Shown piece by piece: positions 43,031 to 51,374 of a stretch of 64,000 nt of DNA; the first letter of the stretch is position 1, and every line of letters begins with the position of its first letter. The notes below the pieces were generated by a model that saw nothing but the letters and a program-made list of their open reading frames with translations, did no database searches and was not told the DNA's origin. The position numbers were made by a program, and so were the translations under genes. The DNA is taken from the NCBI GenBank assembly GCA_012729675.1, contig JAAYCR010000034.1, positions 1 through 64,000 on the forward strand, read 5' to 3'. The stretch comes from Phycisphaerae bacterium. GTDB taxonomy: Bacteria; Planctomycetota; Phycisphaerae; Sedimentisphaerales; Anaerohalosphaeraceae.

Positions 43031-43657
43031 GTATTCGGTCGTGAGAGATTCGGGACCGCCGGAGTGATTCCAGCGGCGGTGGCCGGAGGAGACCTCAAAG
43101 AGCAGGATCATATCGGCAGGCAGGTCGCTGAGGCGTTGGCCGGCGGCGCTGCGGTTGATGGCGTATGAGGATTGGCCCTCGACGGCATCGCTCGACGGAC
43201 AGATGAACGATTTTGGCGAGACATCCGCTTCGCTTATCAGGACATCGCACCAGGTATCGGCGGGGGGGAGCATTTGGTCGTTATGATGAGCATACACTAT
43301 CATGGCGGTTCCCAGCCCTTTGAGGTTGGTGCCGCAGACGACCCGTTGGGCGATCATTTTGGTTTTGCTGAGAGCGGGCATGAGGATGGCGAGCTGCAGG
43401 GGTATGATGACGGTCAGGACGGCTGGGATGACGATCCCGGTGACGGCCATCCATCGGCCCTTGAGGGTGCCGCTTGAGCCGCTGATCTTCACCAGGGCGA
43501 CGATGCCGCAGAGGATGGCCGGGATAAAGAGAATCGGCCACAGAACACCGCAGGTAAACAGGCACAGCAGGGACATGATAAATGACGTGAGGGCCAGTCT
43601 GCTGGTTTTGGGTGGTGCCGCTGCGACAAAGGTCGGGGGTTGGGGGATGTCGTTCAT
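42935..43657 (-). CDS. DUF4190-like membrane protein with H-X9-DG tail, copy A
   Basis: A 240-residue protein. Residues 20-95 form a DUF4190-like double membrane segment (LALTSFIMSLLCLFTCGVLWPILFIPAILCGIVAL and WMAVTGIVIPAVLTVIIPLQLAILMPALS). The pseudopilin-like domain follows (CGTNLKGLGTAMIVYAHH, ...SFICPSSDA), with the same H-X9-DG tail as copy B. It is probably the ancestral copy, since it keeps the longer N-terminus. It lies 12 bases upstream of copy B on the same strand. Confidence 0.7.
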   Translation of the reverse strand: MNDIPQPPTFVAAAPPKTSRLALTSFIMSLLCLFTCGVLWPILFIPAILCGIVALVKISGSSGTLKGRWMAVTGIVIPAVLTVIIPLQLAILMPALSKTKMIAQRVVCGTNLKGLGTAMIVYAHHNDQMLPPADTWCDVLISEADVSPKSFICPSSDAVEGQSSYAINRSAAGQRLSDLPADMILLFEVSSGHRRWNHSGGPESLTTEYHLGEGCNVLFADGSVQFVPANQLHTLRWTPD

Positions 43658-43803
43658 TTTACGGTCTCCTTGATTTTGAAAGCCATTGAAATTCCTTATT
43701 GCACCTGAATATAAGGGCGATTGTAGGCGGGATGGGGCGGAAACGCAAAGAATAAAATGAGAATAATAGAAATTGCGGCGACGGCTGGAAGCGGGGGGTA
43801 CGC

Positions 43804-43832
43804 AAAAAAAGGGCAGACACAGAGGTCTGCCC
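43804..43832 (-). terminator. Terminator of ahcY, shared with the dispersed repeat
   Basis: On the minus strand GGGCAGAC-CTCTGT-GTCTGCCC is a perfect 8-base-pair hairpin followed by seven T, 24 bases after the ahcY stop. The same palindrome occurs at 20775-20797 without the T-run. Confidence 0.75.
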
Positions 43833-43855
43833 CTACGATGTGCGGGAAGCTGATA

Positions 43856-45298
43856 TCAATAACGGTAGTGTTCGGGCTTGAAGGGGCCGTCGGGGCTGAT
43901 GCCGAGGTAGTCGGCCTGCTGTTGGGTCAGTCGGGTGACGGCTCCGCCGAGGGCCTGAACGTGCAGGCGGGCGACTTCTTCGTCGAGCTTTTTGGGCAGG
44001 GTATAGACGCCGGGTTTGGGGGTTTCGGTCGCCAGCATAATCTGCGCCAGACACTGGTTGGTAAAGCTGTTGCTCATTACGAAGCTCGGATGGCCGGTCG
44101 CGCAGCCGAGGTTGACCAGTCGCCCCTCGGCCAGTACGAGGATGGAGCGGCCGCTCTTGAGTGTCCACTTATCGACCTGCGGCTTGATGACCTCTTTGGT
44201 CGCGTGGCCGCCGTCTTCGAGGTAGGTCATTTCGATTTCGCTGTCAAAGTGGCCGATGTTGCAGATGATGGCCTCGTTTTTCATCTGTTCCATGTGCCGG
44301 CCGCAGATGACGTCGCAGCAGCCGGTGGCCGTGACGAAGATGTCGCCGACGGGGGCGGCTTTTTCCATGGTCGTCACTTCGTAGCCTTCCATCATCGCTT
44401 GCAGGATGCAGATGGGGTCGATCTCGGTGATCATCACGCGGGCGCCGAGAGCCTTCATCGAGTGGGCACAGCCCTTGCCGACGTCGCCGTAGCCGCAGAC
44501 GACGACGACCTTGCCGGCGATCATGACGTCGGTGGCGCGTTTGATGCCGTCGGCCAGCGACTCGCGGCAGCCGTAGAGGTTGTCAAATTTGGATTTGGTG
44601 ACCGAGTCGTTGACGTTGATCGCCGCAAACGGCAGCTCGCCGGTCTTTTGCAGTTGGTACAGCCGGTGGACGCCGGTGGTGGTCTCTTCGGAGACGCCGC
44701 GGAGGTGTTTGGCGACGGCGGTCCAATGGCCGGGGCGTGTACGGTGGCTTTCGCCCAGCCGATCCATAATAACCTGAAACTCTTTGTTGTCGTATTTTTT
44801 GTCCAGCAGGGACGGGTCTTTTTCGACGCGTATTCCCTGGATAATCATCATGGTGGCGTCGCCGCCGTCATCGACGATCAAGTCCGGCCCCGATCCGTCC
44901 GGCCAGGTCAGCGCCTGCTCGGTGCACCACCAGTAATCGGCCAGCGTCTCGCCTTTCCATGCGAAAACCGCTGTGCGTCCGGCGGCGGCGATGGCGGCCG
45001 CGGCATGATCCTGCGTCGAGAAGATATTGCACGAGGCCCAGCGGACATCGGCGCCCAAGGCCTCCAGCGTCTCGATGAGCATGGCCGTCTGGATGGTCAT
45101 GTGCAGGGAGCCGGTAACCTTTAGGCCCGCCAGCGGTTTGGCCTTGCCGTATTTTTCGCGGACGGCCATCAGGCCGGGCATCTCTTTTTCGGCCAACTGC
45201 ATCTCTTTGCGGCCCCACTCGGCCAGAGACAAATCCGCCACTTTATAGTTTAGACCAGGGTCAACGACCTTGACTGTCTTAATTGCGTTGTTCTGCAT
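43856..45298 (-). CDS. ahcY: Adenosylhomocysteinase
   Basis: A 480-residue NAD-dependent enzyme splitting S-adenosylhomocysteine into adenosine and homocysteine in the methyl cycle. It includes [32 protein letters not shown], the NAD motif [23 protein letters not shown] and the C-terminal [10 protein letters not shown]...[10 protein letters not shown]...PFKPEHYRY. The insert near residues 150-190 is typical of the longer bacterial form. The start is ATG 45298, or GTG 45307, which is better spaced from AAAGGA. It is monocistronic, with its own promoter and terminator. No SAM or SAH riboswitch is recognisable upstream. Confidence 0.95.
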   Translation of the reverse strand: MQNNAIKTVKVVDPGLNYKVADLSLAEWGRKEMQLAEKEMPGLMAVREKYGKAKPLAGLKVTGSLHMTIQTAMLIETLEALGADVRWASCNIFSTQDHAAAAIAAAGRTAVFAWKGETLADYWWCTEQALTWPDGSGPDLIVDDGGDATMMIIQGIRVEKDPSLLDKKYDNKEFQVIMDRLGESHRTRPGHWTAVAKHLRGVSEETTTGVHRLYQLQKTGELPFAAINVNDSVTKSKFDNLYGCRESLADGIKRATDVMIAGKVVVVCGYGDVGKGCAHSMKALGARVMITEIDPICILQAMMEGYEVTTMEKAAPVGDIFVTATGCCDVICGRHMEQMKNEAIICNIGHFDSEIEMTYLEDGGHATKEVIKPQVDKWTLKSGRSILVLAEGRLVNLGCATGHPSFVMSNSFTNQCLAQIMLATETPKPGVYTLPKKLDEEVARLHVQALGGAVTRLTQQQADYLGISPDGPFKPEHYRY

Positions 45299-45349
45299 TG
45301 TTTCCACTGTATTCCTTTCGGCTGGATGTTCCAATTTGTAAGTTTTGCC

Positions 45350-45378
45350 AGTATAACCCGTTAGGCCGCCTGTTTCAA
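45350..45378 (-). promoter_or_regulatory. Sigma-70 promoter of ahcY
   Basis: On the minus strand -35 TTGAAA (45378-45373), a 17-base spacer and -10 TATACT (45355-45350). The predicted 5' leader is only about 40 bases, too short for a metabolite riboswitch. Confidence 0.7.
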
Positions 45379-45602
45379 GGGGTTTCTTGAAACCAGCGGA
45401 GGGACACGGCCGGGGTGGCCGGGTCATAGGGGTTCTTCGACAAAACAGGCCGAAAGGCAGGGCGATGGATTTCCCCTTGGCGATTAACCACGGGTTACTG
45501 AAATCCGGCCACTGATCGCTGCCAGAAACAAACCCAAACAAAGACAAAATGTTCTCCCGGAAAATATTCTCACATACCAGATGTTTTTGGCGAAAATCCT
45601 CT

Positions 45603-45630
45603 TGCCAAATCAACAAAAATGTGTATATTC
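45603..45630 (+). promoter_or_regulatory. Promoter of tRNA-Leu
   Basis: -35 TTGCCA, 16-base spacer, -10 TATATT, ending about 12 bases before the tRNA 5' end. Confidence 0.5.
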
Positions 45631-45641
45631 AGCGTCCTGTT

Positions 45642-45727
45642 GCCCGGATGGCGGAATTGGCAGACGCGTCAGGTTGAGGGCCTGATGGGGTTAATACCCC
45701 GTGCTGGTTCGACTCCAGTTCCGGGCA
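45642..45727 (+). tRNA. tRNA-Leu (anticodon GAG)
   Basis: A complete 86-base class II tRNA. The acceptor stem is GCCCGGA/TCCGGGC with discriminator A. The anticodon stem CAGG/CCTG carries the loop TTGAGGG (anticodon GAG), there is a long variable arm (TGGGGTTAATACCCC), and the T-arm is CTGGTTCGACTCCAG. CCA is not encoded. A T-run follows directly. Confidence 0.95.
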
Positions 45728-46118
45728 ATTTTTTTTATTCAAAGTCCCCGCTCAAACGAATGGTCCCGTCTGGCGGTCTCATACCACAGCCCCGATACCG
45801 CAATTCAACCTCCTCAATAACCGTTACACCGTCCGTAACCTCTGAACAGCACAATATACCTCCATTTCATCAAGTTCGTGTGCTCACCGGACCGGACGGA
45901 AACCTCATAGCATCTCTCGAAGGGTAGTACCCACAATGCGGCAAATTTACATTTTCCATATCCTTAAATCAATAAATCTATTGGGAGATTTACCTATAAT
46001 TTTCAATATTTCGCTTCATTTTTATTCTTGAGGCTTGCATTTTTCGTTTAATTTAAAGATAATATGGATAATGTAATTTATCTGCGTTTACGAAAGGATT
46101 CTGCTTTGGAGGGCTGTT
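45728..46118. other. Intergenic region after tRNA-Leu
   Basis: About 390 bases. Apart from the T-run after the tRNA and AT-rich sequence before the next gene I see no gene, repeat or RNA motif. Short open frames here look random. Confidence 0.4.
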
Positions 46119-46571
46119 ATGGAACGAGAACGCGATGCGGCAACCATTGAGTTGCTCAAAAATCTGAGAGCGAAGTTGTTTTCCGAGAACATTTCCACGG
46201 CTCGTGTTGCAGGCTACAATCTTTCGTGGCTTCAAGAAGACGGTCTGACCATCCTCAAGGAAGCGTTGTTCGGGGATTATTCCAAAACCGTCAAAAAGGC
46301 TGCTGCCTACGGGCTTCGGAATATGAAGGGTCGAATGAAAAAACTGGCGGTTGAGGTGCTTGAGCAGGGTCAGAAGAATTCGGACAATACCACGCGCGAG
46401 ACATGCGCCAAGTCCCTGTATCTGATGCAACATAAACCTGCTCCCAAAAAATTCGCCCCCAGAAGAAAGAGTTCCGGAAAGCCCAAGCCGCGTCAATCCA
46501 TCAAAGAAATTCCCAATCATAACCGAAAACCTCAGCAGCTTCGGGGTCAAAAGAGGCCTTTTAATCGGTAA
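46119..46571 (+). CDS. HEAT-repeat-like protein with basic tail
   Basis: A 150-residue protein. Residues 5-108 are alpha-helical with two or three HEAT-like units (STARVAGYNLSWLQEDGLTILKEALF, KTVKKAAAYGLRNMK, TRETCAKSLYLMQ). Residues 109-150 are Lys/Arg/Pro-rich and disordered, suited to nucleic-acid or ribosome contact. A role is not known. It lies nine bases before the next gene, so the two are probably co-transcribed. Confidence 0.6.
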   Translation: MERERDAATIELLKNLRAKLFSENISTARVAGYNLSWLQEDGLTILKEALFGDYSKTVKKAAAYGLRNMKGRMKKLAVEVLEQGQKNSDNTTRETCAKSLYLMQHKPAPKKFAPRRKSSGKPKPRQSIKEIPNHNRKPQQLRGQKRPFNR

Positions 46572-46580
46572 GTCTCATTC

Positions 46581-47165
46581 ATGGCCGAGATTGTTCCGAT
46601 AGAGCCGTTATGTGGGGAACTACTCGCTCCTGTTTCGTATGTGCGTTCGGATCGCGCCAAACGGCTGCGCATCACGATCCGGCCGGAACCGTCGGTAACC
46701 GTCACGGTGCCGCGGCGAGCCAGCCTTGATGAGGCCAAACGATTTGTGGCCGCCCGTCAGGCGTGGATACGCAAGCACCTTCGGCAAATGGCCGAAAAGC
46801 GGCGGAACGCTCAAAATAACCCTCCTCCCGACGTATCCAAAATCGATCTAAACAAGGCTCAGGACGAATTGTTTGAGCGGCTGGAGACATTCTCACGGCA
46901 ACACAACTTGCCCTATCGTCGGGCGGCGTTTCGCTGCCAGAAGACCAAATGGGGAAGTTGCTCGTCCCGGAACAATCTCAGCCTGAACATCAACATCGTG
47001 TTTTTGCCTCGCCACTTACAGGATTATCTTCTGCTACATGAGCTGGCGCACGTCCGGCACAAAAACCACAGCCCGGCCTTTTGGCAGGAGTTGGATCGCC
47101 TCTGCGGCGGCCGCGCCAGGGCGCTGACCCGCGAACTGAAGCAACACACCATGCACCTGAAATAA
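46581..47165 (+). CDS. YgjP-like metal-dependent hydrolase (DUF45/WLM-type)
   Basis: A 194-residue minimal metalloprotease-like protein. The zinc motif is HELAHVRHKNHSPAFW (H-E-x2-H with the downstream NHSPxFW of the YgjP family), preceded by the family signature TKWGSCSSRNNLSLN. No signal peptide is seen. The length is about 40 residues below the E. coli YgjP type. It follows the HEAT-like gene in the same unit. The substrate is unknown. Confidence 0.85.
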   Translation: MAEIVPIEPLCGELLAPVSYVRSDRAKRLRITIRPEPSVTVTVPRRASLDEAKRFVAARQAWIRKHLRQMAEKRRNAQNNPPPDVSKIDLNKAQDELFERLETFSRQHNLPYRRAAFRCQKTKWGSCSSRNNLSLNINIVFLPRHLQDYLLLHELAHVRHKNHSPAFWQELDRLCGGRARALTRELKQHTMHLK

Positions 47166-47266
47166 AAGGCCAAAAACATTTGGGCACGACGATGCCGAAA
47201 TCCGAAATTCGAATATCAAAAATCTCAATGCGCCAAACCAAATAATACGTGTGTGAGACAATTTCC

Positions 47267-47292
47267 CATCGGTCTGCTGCGCAGAGCCGATG
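47267..47292. repeat. Palindromic repeat family, copy A
   Basis: CATCGGT-CTGC-TGC-GCAG-(A)-GCCGATG, a near-perfect hairpin. Other copies lie at 49606-49631, 49649-49674 and (inverted) 55712-55737, all intergenic. Confidence 0.7.
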
Positions 47293-47335
47293 CCACCATC
47301 ACCCCCACCGGATTATTGGGGGGGGCAGATACTTA

Positions 47336-47361
47336 GACAAAAGTGCATGGCAGCTTTTGTC
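47336..47361 (-). terminator. Hairpin after the cyclophilin pair
   Basis: GACAAAAG-TGCATGGCAG-CTTTTGTC, an 8-base-pair perfect hairpin eight bases past the stop of the minus-strand cyclophilin. It lacks a clear T-run. Confidence 0.35.
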
Positions 47362-47368
47362 GGGATGC

Positions 47369-47881
47369 TCAGGAATCCGATTCGACTTTCATCGACAGGA
47401 TTTCGACGGGTTCGGCGGGGACATCATCATGATAGCCGTGGCGTTTGGTCTTGACGGCGGCGATCTTGTCCAGCACGTCCAACCCCTCAACCACTTTGCC
47501 GAAGACGGCGTAGCCGATACGATCAGGCGTCGGGCCTTTGTAGTCCAGAAAATCGTTGTCCTTGTGGTTGATGAAGAACTGGCTGGTGGCACTGTTCGGA
47601 TCGGAGGTGCGAGCCATCGCCAGCGTACCGCGCAGGTTCTTGAGGCCATTGGACGCTTCGTTGACAATCGGGGCCTTGTTGGGCTTTTCCTTCATGTCTT
47701 TGGTCATCCCGCCGCCCTGAATCATAAAGCCGGAGATAACACGGTGGAAGATCGTTCCGTCGTAAAAGCCGTCGTTGACATAAGCGAGAAAATTCTTGAC
47801 TGTAATCGGCGCTGCATCGGTATCCAACTCGATCAGCATCTCGCCGTGCGAGGTTTGCATTTTGACTTGTCCAGACTGCAT
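47369..47881 (-). CDS. Cyclophilin-type peptidyl-prolyl isomerase, cytoplasmic copy
   Basis: A 170-residue single cyclophilin domain with no signal peptide. The catalytic region is [17 protein letters not shown] (active-site Arg), followed by [23 protein letters not shown] and [21 protein letters not shown] 47881 (MQSGQ) has CGGAGA upstream; the longer frame overlaps the neighbour. It lies directly downstream of a lipoprotein paralogue, a tandem pair in which one copy serves the cytoplasm and one the envelope. Confidence 0.93.
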   Translation of the reverse strand: MQSGQVKMQTSHGEMLIELDTDAAPITVKNFLAYVNDGFYDGTIFHRVISGFMIQGGGMTKDMKEKPNKAPIVNEASNGLKNLRGTLAMARTSDPNSATSQFFINHKDNDFLDYKGPTPDRIGYAVFGKVVEGLDVLDKIAAVKTKRHGYHDDVPAEPVEILSMKVESDS

Positions 47882-47901
47882 GGAATATCTCCGTTGAAGG
47901 T

Positions 47902-48579
47902 TCAAGGGTTGACGACTTGCACGGATTCGATGAAGATCGGTGTGACGGGCACGTCGCGGTGCGGGCCGGCCTGTCCAGTTTGGACGGCGGCGATTCTATC
48001 GACCACGTCCATGCCGCTGACGACCTTGCCGAAGACGGCGTAGCCGATCAGTTGAGCCTGCGGGCCGCGGTAGTCCAGTGCGGGGTTGTCGCGGTGGTTA
48101 ATGAAGAACTGACTGGTCGCGCTGTCGGGAACATTTGTACGGGCCATCGCAATCGTGCCGCGAAGGTTCTTAAGACCATTGGCCGCTTCATTCTTGATGG
48201 GCGGCCGAGTGGCTTTTTGCTGCATATCAGGTGTAAATCCGCCGCCCTGGATCATAAAGCTCGGTATGACCCGGTGAAAGATCGTGCCGCTGTAAAAGCC
48301 GGAATCGACATAGGCTAAAAAGTTATCCACTGTGATCGGCGCTTTCTGGGCGTCCAGTTCAATCGTGATAACGCCCATTGATGTGGTCATCGTGACGATC
48401 GGCGATTTGACCGGTTTGACGCCCTCGGCAACCGCCACGGGCGGTTGTTCCTGCGGTTGTACTGCGACGGGGGCGGGGGTGGTTTCAGCCTGGGGCGGCG
48501 TTTGGGTATCCTGTTCGCCGCTGGACGGCGTACAGCCGGCCAGCAGGACGGCACACAGAGAAACAATAAGATATTTCAT
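47902..48579 (-). CDS. Cyclophilin-type peptidyl-prolyl isomerase, lipoprotein copy
   Basis: A 225-residue envelope-anchored cyclophilin. The lipobox is VLLAGC (Cys15), then a Pro/Gln/Thr-rich linker (residues 20-55) leads to the cyclophilin domain ([58 protein letters not shown]). ATG 48579 with GGAGA upstream gives the signal peptide; the longer frame has no sense as a protein start. It is probably attached to a periplasm-facing membrane, where it assists protein folding. Confidence 0.92.
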   Translation of the reverse strand: MKYLIVSLCAVLLAGCTPSSGEQDTQTPPQAETTPAPVAVQPQEQPPVAVAEGVKPVKSPIVTMTTSMGVITIELDAQKAPITVDNFLAYVDSGFYSGTIFHRVIPSFMIQGGGFTPDMQQKATRPPIKNEAANGLKNLRGTIAMARTNVPDSATSQFFINHRDNPALDYRGPQAQLIGYAVFGKVVSGMDVVDRIAAVQTGQAGPHRDVPVTPIFIESVQVVNP

Positions 48580-48701
48580 CGGTTCTGTCTCCATAATAAA
48601 GATTGACGGTTCAATTAAACATGGTATGGGCTTGTCAGCCCCTGAACACGGCCAAGCTGGTCGTGCTGCGTTCTTTACTGTAACCGAATCGGCGGCAAAG
48701 T

Positions 48702-49454
48702 TCAAGGCTTCTTCGTACCGTTTTTGAGCGGCGGGCTGATATTGCCGGTGAGGGCAAACGTCAGCCGGCTGATGAGTACGGCAGCGGCGATGCCGAAGAT
48801 CGCCGTGGCAATATCCATCCACCAGACGGTTTTGTCGAAGAACGGCGCGGCGACCGCAACCAGCCCAAGCATCGCCAGCGGCAGCGCGGCGGCGACCAGC
48901 AACCAGGCGGCGCGGTTGCTCGACAGATACAGATGCCGGTCGATGTGCTGAATCCAGATCAGGCATAGGGCGGCATAGGCGCTGAAATGATAGGCCGTAT
49001 TCAAATGAAAATGTGGATACAAGGCAGTCAGATTTGACATATTGGAGATGACAAAGATGGATGCGGCCGCGCTGATCAGCAGTGCCGACCAAAAATGGAA
49101 AACGCTCAGTACACCCATCGCCAGCGTGATGCCGAAAAGATTGGCGATAAAGTCGTCCACGCACGTCCCTCGGCCGACGAAGCTCTGAAGGTATTCATCC
49201 AGCGCTCCGTATACCGCCAGAGTGCCGAACACCCACCATGTTTTGGCGCGATGCCATTCGATGCGGCGATAGGGACTGACGGCGCACCAGACCAGAAATG
49301 TCAGCACAAAAAACGCCATTATGTGCATGGTCTTGTCGCTCATGCCGCTATTGCGCGTGATGTCGCGCATCGGGATATGTGTCAGCGTGAACACCAGCGG
49401 CCAATAGGCGGCAAGTGCGATCAGGCTGTATTTATGTCGGCGACGCAATTTCAT
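48702..49454 (-). CDS. VanZ-like membrane protein
   Basis: A 250-residue polytopic membrane protein with about seven predicted helices. The first half matches the VanZ-like pattern: [57 protein letters not shown] (the D-E...D-x2-A-N signature). The second half adds three more helices of unknown role. VanZ proteins affect teicoplanin resistance in some Firmicutes, but in Planctomycetota and others the function is unknown. It ends in a basic tail. Confidence 0.75.
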   Translation of the reverse strand: MKLRRRHKYSLIALAAYWPLVFTLTHIPMRDITRNSGMSDKTMHIMAFFVLTFLVWCAVSPYRRIEWHRAKTWWVFGTLAVYGALDEYLQSFVGRGTCVDDFIANLFGITLAMGVLSVFHFWSALLISAAASIFVISNMSNLTALYPHFHLNTAYHFSAYAALCLIWIQHIDRHLYLSSNRAAWLLVAAALPLAMLGLVAVAAPFFDKTVWWMDIATAIFGIAAAVLISRLTFALTGNISPPLKNGTKKP

Positions 49455-49605
49455 GGCAGCTATTCCAAACGATTAAAATTTCGGAACAGCATAGCCATTC
49501 GCCGCCGAAAGTAAAGCTTCAAATTTATTCCGAAGTACGATATCCGAAATCCGAAACAAATTCAAAATCAGAGTGTTCAAATGACAAAACCATCTGACAA
49601 TCTCC

Positions 49606-49631
49606 CATCGGTCTGCTGCGCAGAACCGATG
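49606..49631. repeat. Palindromic repeat family, copy B
   Basis: CATCGGT-CTGC-TGC-GCAG-(A)-ACCGATG. Followed 17 bases later by an identical copy. Confidence 0.75.
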
Positions 49632-49648
49632 CCACCCGTCACCTCTCC

Positions 49649-49674
49649 CATCGGTCTGCTGCGCAGAACCGATG
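49649..49674. repeat. Palindromic repeat family, copy C
   Basis: Identical to copy B, same orientation, both flanked by CTCC on the left and GCCAC on the right. Confidence 0.75.
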
Positions 49675-49759
49675 CCACTCCAGCACGCCCATTGGGCTAG
49701 GCTGTCCCATGTTTGCTCTTTCGGGGTGAAACCCGCTCGCATTTCCGAAAAACACAGAC

Positions 49760-50821
49760 TCACTCGCTCGGAGGGTTGTCCGGCTCGTCGGGTGCGGGGG
49801 TCGGTTCGATGTCGGTGGTTTCGAAGTCCACGACGTCGGCGGCTTGCGGGACGAGCGGATTTGCGAGGGCAAAGACATTGTACGCTTCGCCGAACTGGGC
49901 CAAAAACAGCACCGCGTAGCTGCGCCGCCAGACGTGCAGCGGCAATGTCAGGACGGTGAACAGATAGCCGCCGATGATGGGAATCACCAGCACCCACGAC
50001 ACACAGAAAAAACAGCAGCAGGCCGCAACGGCGATCATCGAGGACAGAATGCCCAAGGCGATGCCCGCGGCCAAAATGACGAGCAGGTACAGAATAAACC
50101 GCCCGATGTTGGCCGAGAGCATGCCGAAAAACTCTTTCCAGGCCGCCTTCACGCCGCAGCGCCGCAGCATCATCACCGGCACGACAAAATCATCCGTCAG
50201 TACGGTAATAAGTCCATACACCAGGCACAACAGAAACAACCCAAGCACCAGAAACGACGCGCCGACCAACGGTCCGGCGAGCAGTACCTTGAAATCGGTT
50301 CGGGCAAAGGCTATTACAATGATAATCAATGGGATCACCGCCGCAACCGTCAGCACAAAGGAGGCCAGCCAGAGGACAAATTTGAAGCCGAACAGCGAGT
50401 TACCCTCTTTTTTATAAGCGGTCCACGGGGCTGAGACCGCTCCGCGATTGTGCACGATGCAGTCCAGAAACATAAACTGCCCCCGGCTCTTGAGCCAGAT
50501 GACAAGCACGGCAATCGCCAGAACGACGAATAGGACCACCACGCCCAGCGGAATCAGCCACGGCAGCGATTGGGACACAAAGGCCCCGACATCTTGGCCG
50601 ATCCGGTGCATATTGGGCGTATGGTCTGACGAGCCGGCGGAATAATTGCCTTGGAAATTGAACCCGCCGCCTCCGCCGGCCAGCCCGGCCAGCCAGGCAC
50701 AAAACCCGATGACAAACCACTTCTCAAGGTTAAAGGGGTCAAAGAGAATGTATTTGGTCTTGTTAATTGCGTGTCCGATCGGTTCCATGACACTCACGCC
50801 GCCAGCCTTGTCAGTCTCCAT
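49760..50821 (-). CDS. Polytopic membrane protein of unknown function
   Basis: A 353-residue protein with about six to seven membrane helices, starting with FDPFNLEKWFVIGFCAWLAGLAGGGGG, a pattern seen in planctomycete DUF7544-like proteins. A glycine-rich loop follows, then helices near residues 80-105, 140-175, 180-205, 235-260 and 265-300. A cysteine cluster (ACCCFFC) lies in the sixth. The C-terminus is Pro/Glu-rich. ATG 50821 or ATG 50788 could be the start. I cannot assign a function. Confidence 0.65.
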   Translation of the reverse strand: METDKAGGVSVMEPIGHAINKTKYILFDPFNLEKWFVIGFCAWLAGLAGGGGGFNFQGNYSAGSSDHTPNMHRIGQDVGAFVSQSLPWLIPLGVVVLFVVLAIAVLVIWLKSRGQFMFLDCIVHNRGAVSAPWTAYKKEGNSLFGFKFVLWLASFVLTVAAVIPLIIIVIAFARTDFKVLLAGPLVGASFLVLGLFLLCLVYGLITVLTDDFVVPVMMLRRCGVKAAWKEFFGMLSANIGRFILYLLVILAAGIALGILSSMIAVAACCCFFCVSWVLVIPIIGGYLFTVLTLPLHVWRRSYAVLFLAQFGEAYNVFALANPLVPQAADVVDFETTDIEPTPAPDEPDNPPSE

Positions 50822-51271
50822 CGTTTCGGCCTTTCAAAAAGCGATTGGGTTTGTAGTTTTCATCGTTATTATGACACAAGACCTGTTGGGATGCCAGCGT
50901 ATTCCCCGAAAAACGGTATATTTTGGTTTGAGGGCTGGGTCGGCCTTGAAAAAATTGGCTTTGATTGGCTTTGTTTTTTGGCAGTCAACCGTTGTCAGTT
51001 ATCAGTAAACAGTTGTGGAATAAAATCTTATGATTTTTGCAAAATAGAAAATTGGGTTTGTTTGTTCACTTTTTAAAGAAGCCAGAAGCCAGAACTCAGG
51101 AGTCAGGAGGTCTGGATTTTCGATTCATTTCTCTTCCTCTCTCGGAGCGGGGGACGCTCACGGGTAGAAATCATATCACAATGTTAGATGGATGTCAAAC
51201 CTTTTTCCATTTGTGGGTTCGTCGTTCCGGAGCAGCCCCGGGTGTTCGGTCGAAAAATGATTCGTTTTGGG
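50822..51271. other. Intergenic region upstream of the GH127 gene
   Basis: About 450 bases of mixed composition before the GH127 promoter. I see no ORF with family features, no hairpin with a T-run and no known RNA. The segment around 50990-51020 contains short direct repeats of a GTCAGTTATCAGT type. Confidence 0.4.
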
Positions 51272-51300
51272 TTGAAGTATGTTGTGCAAGCGATTATACT
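51272..51300 (+). promoter_or_regulatory. Promoter of the GH127 gene
   Basis: -35 TTGAAG (51272-51277), 17-base spacer, -10 TATACT (51295-51300), 75 bases before the ATG. Confidence 0.6.
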
Positions 51301-51374
51301 GGGGTCGACAGCTGTCCGCGAATTGTCCGCGGGTGCGTTTTACGATTGAAACTTGATAATAGCGAGGAAAACAG

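Noticed and set aside
45299-45641. SAM or SAH riboswitch in front of ahcY
   Set aside because: No conserved core of either class is present and the predicted leader is only about 40 bases from the promoter at 45350-45378.
49600-49680. Short CRISPR array
   Set aside because: Only two repeat copies with a 17-base gap; the units are self-palindromic and recur singly elsewhere, fitting a REP-type family instead.
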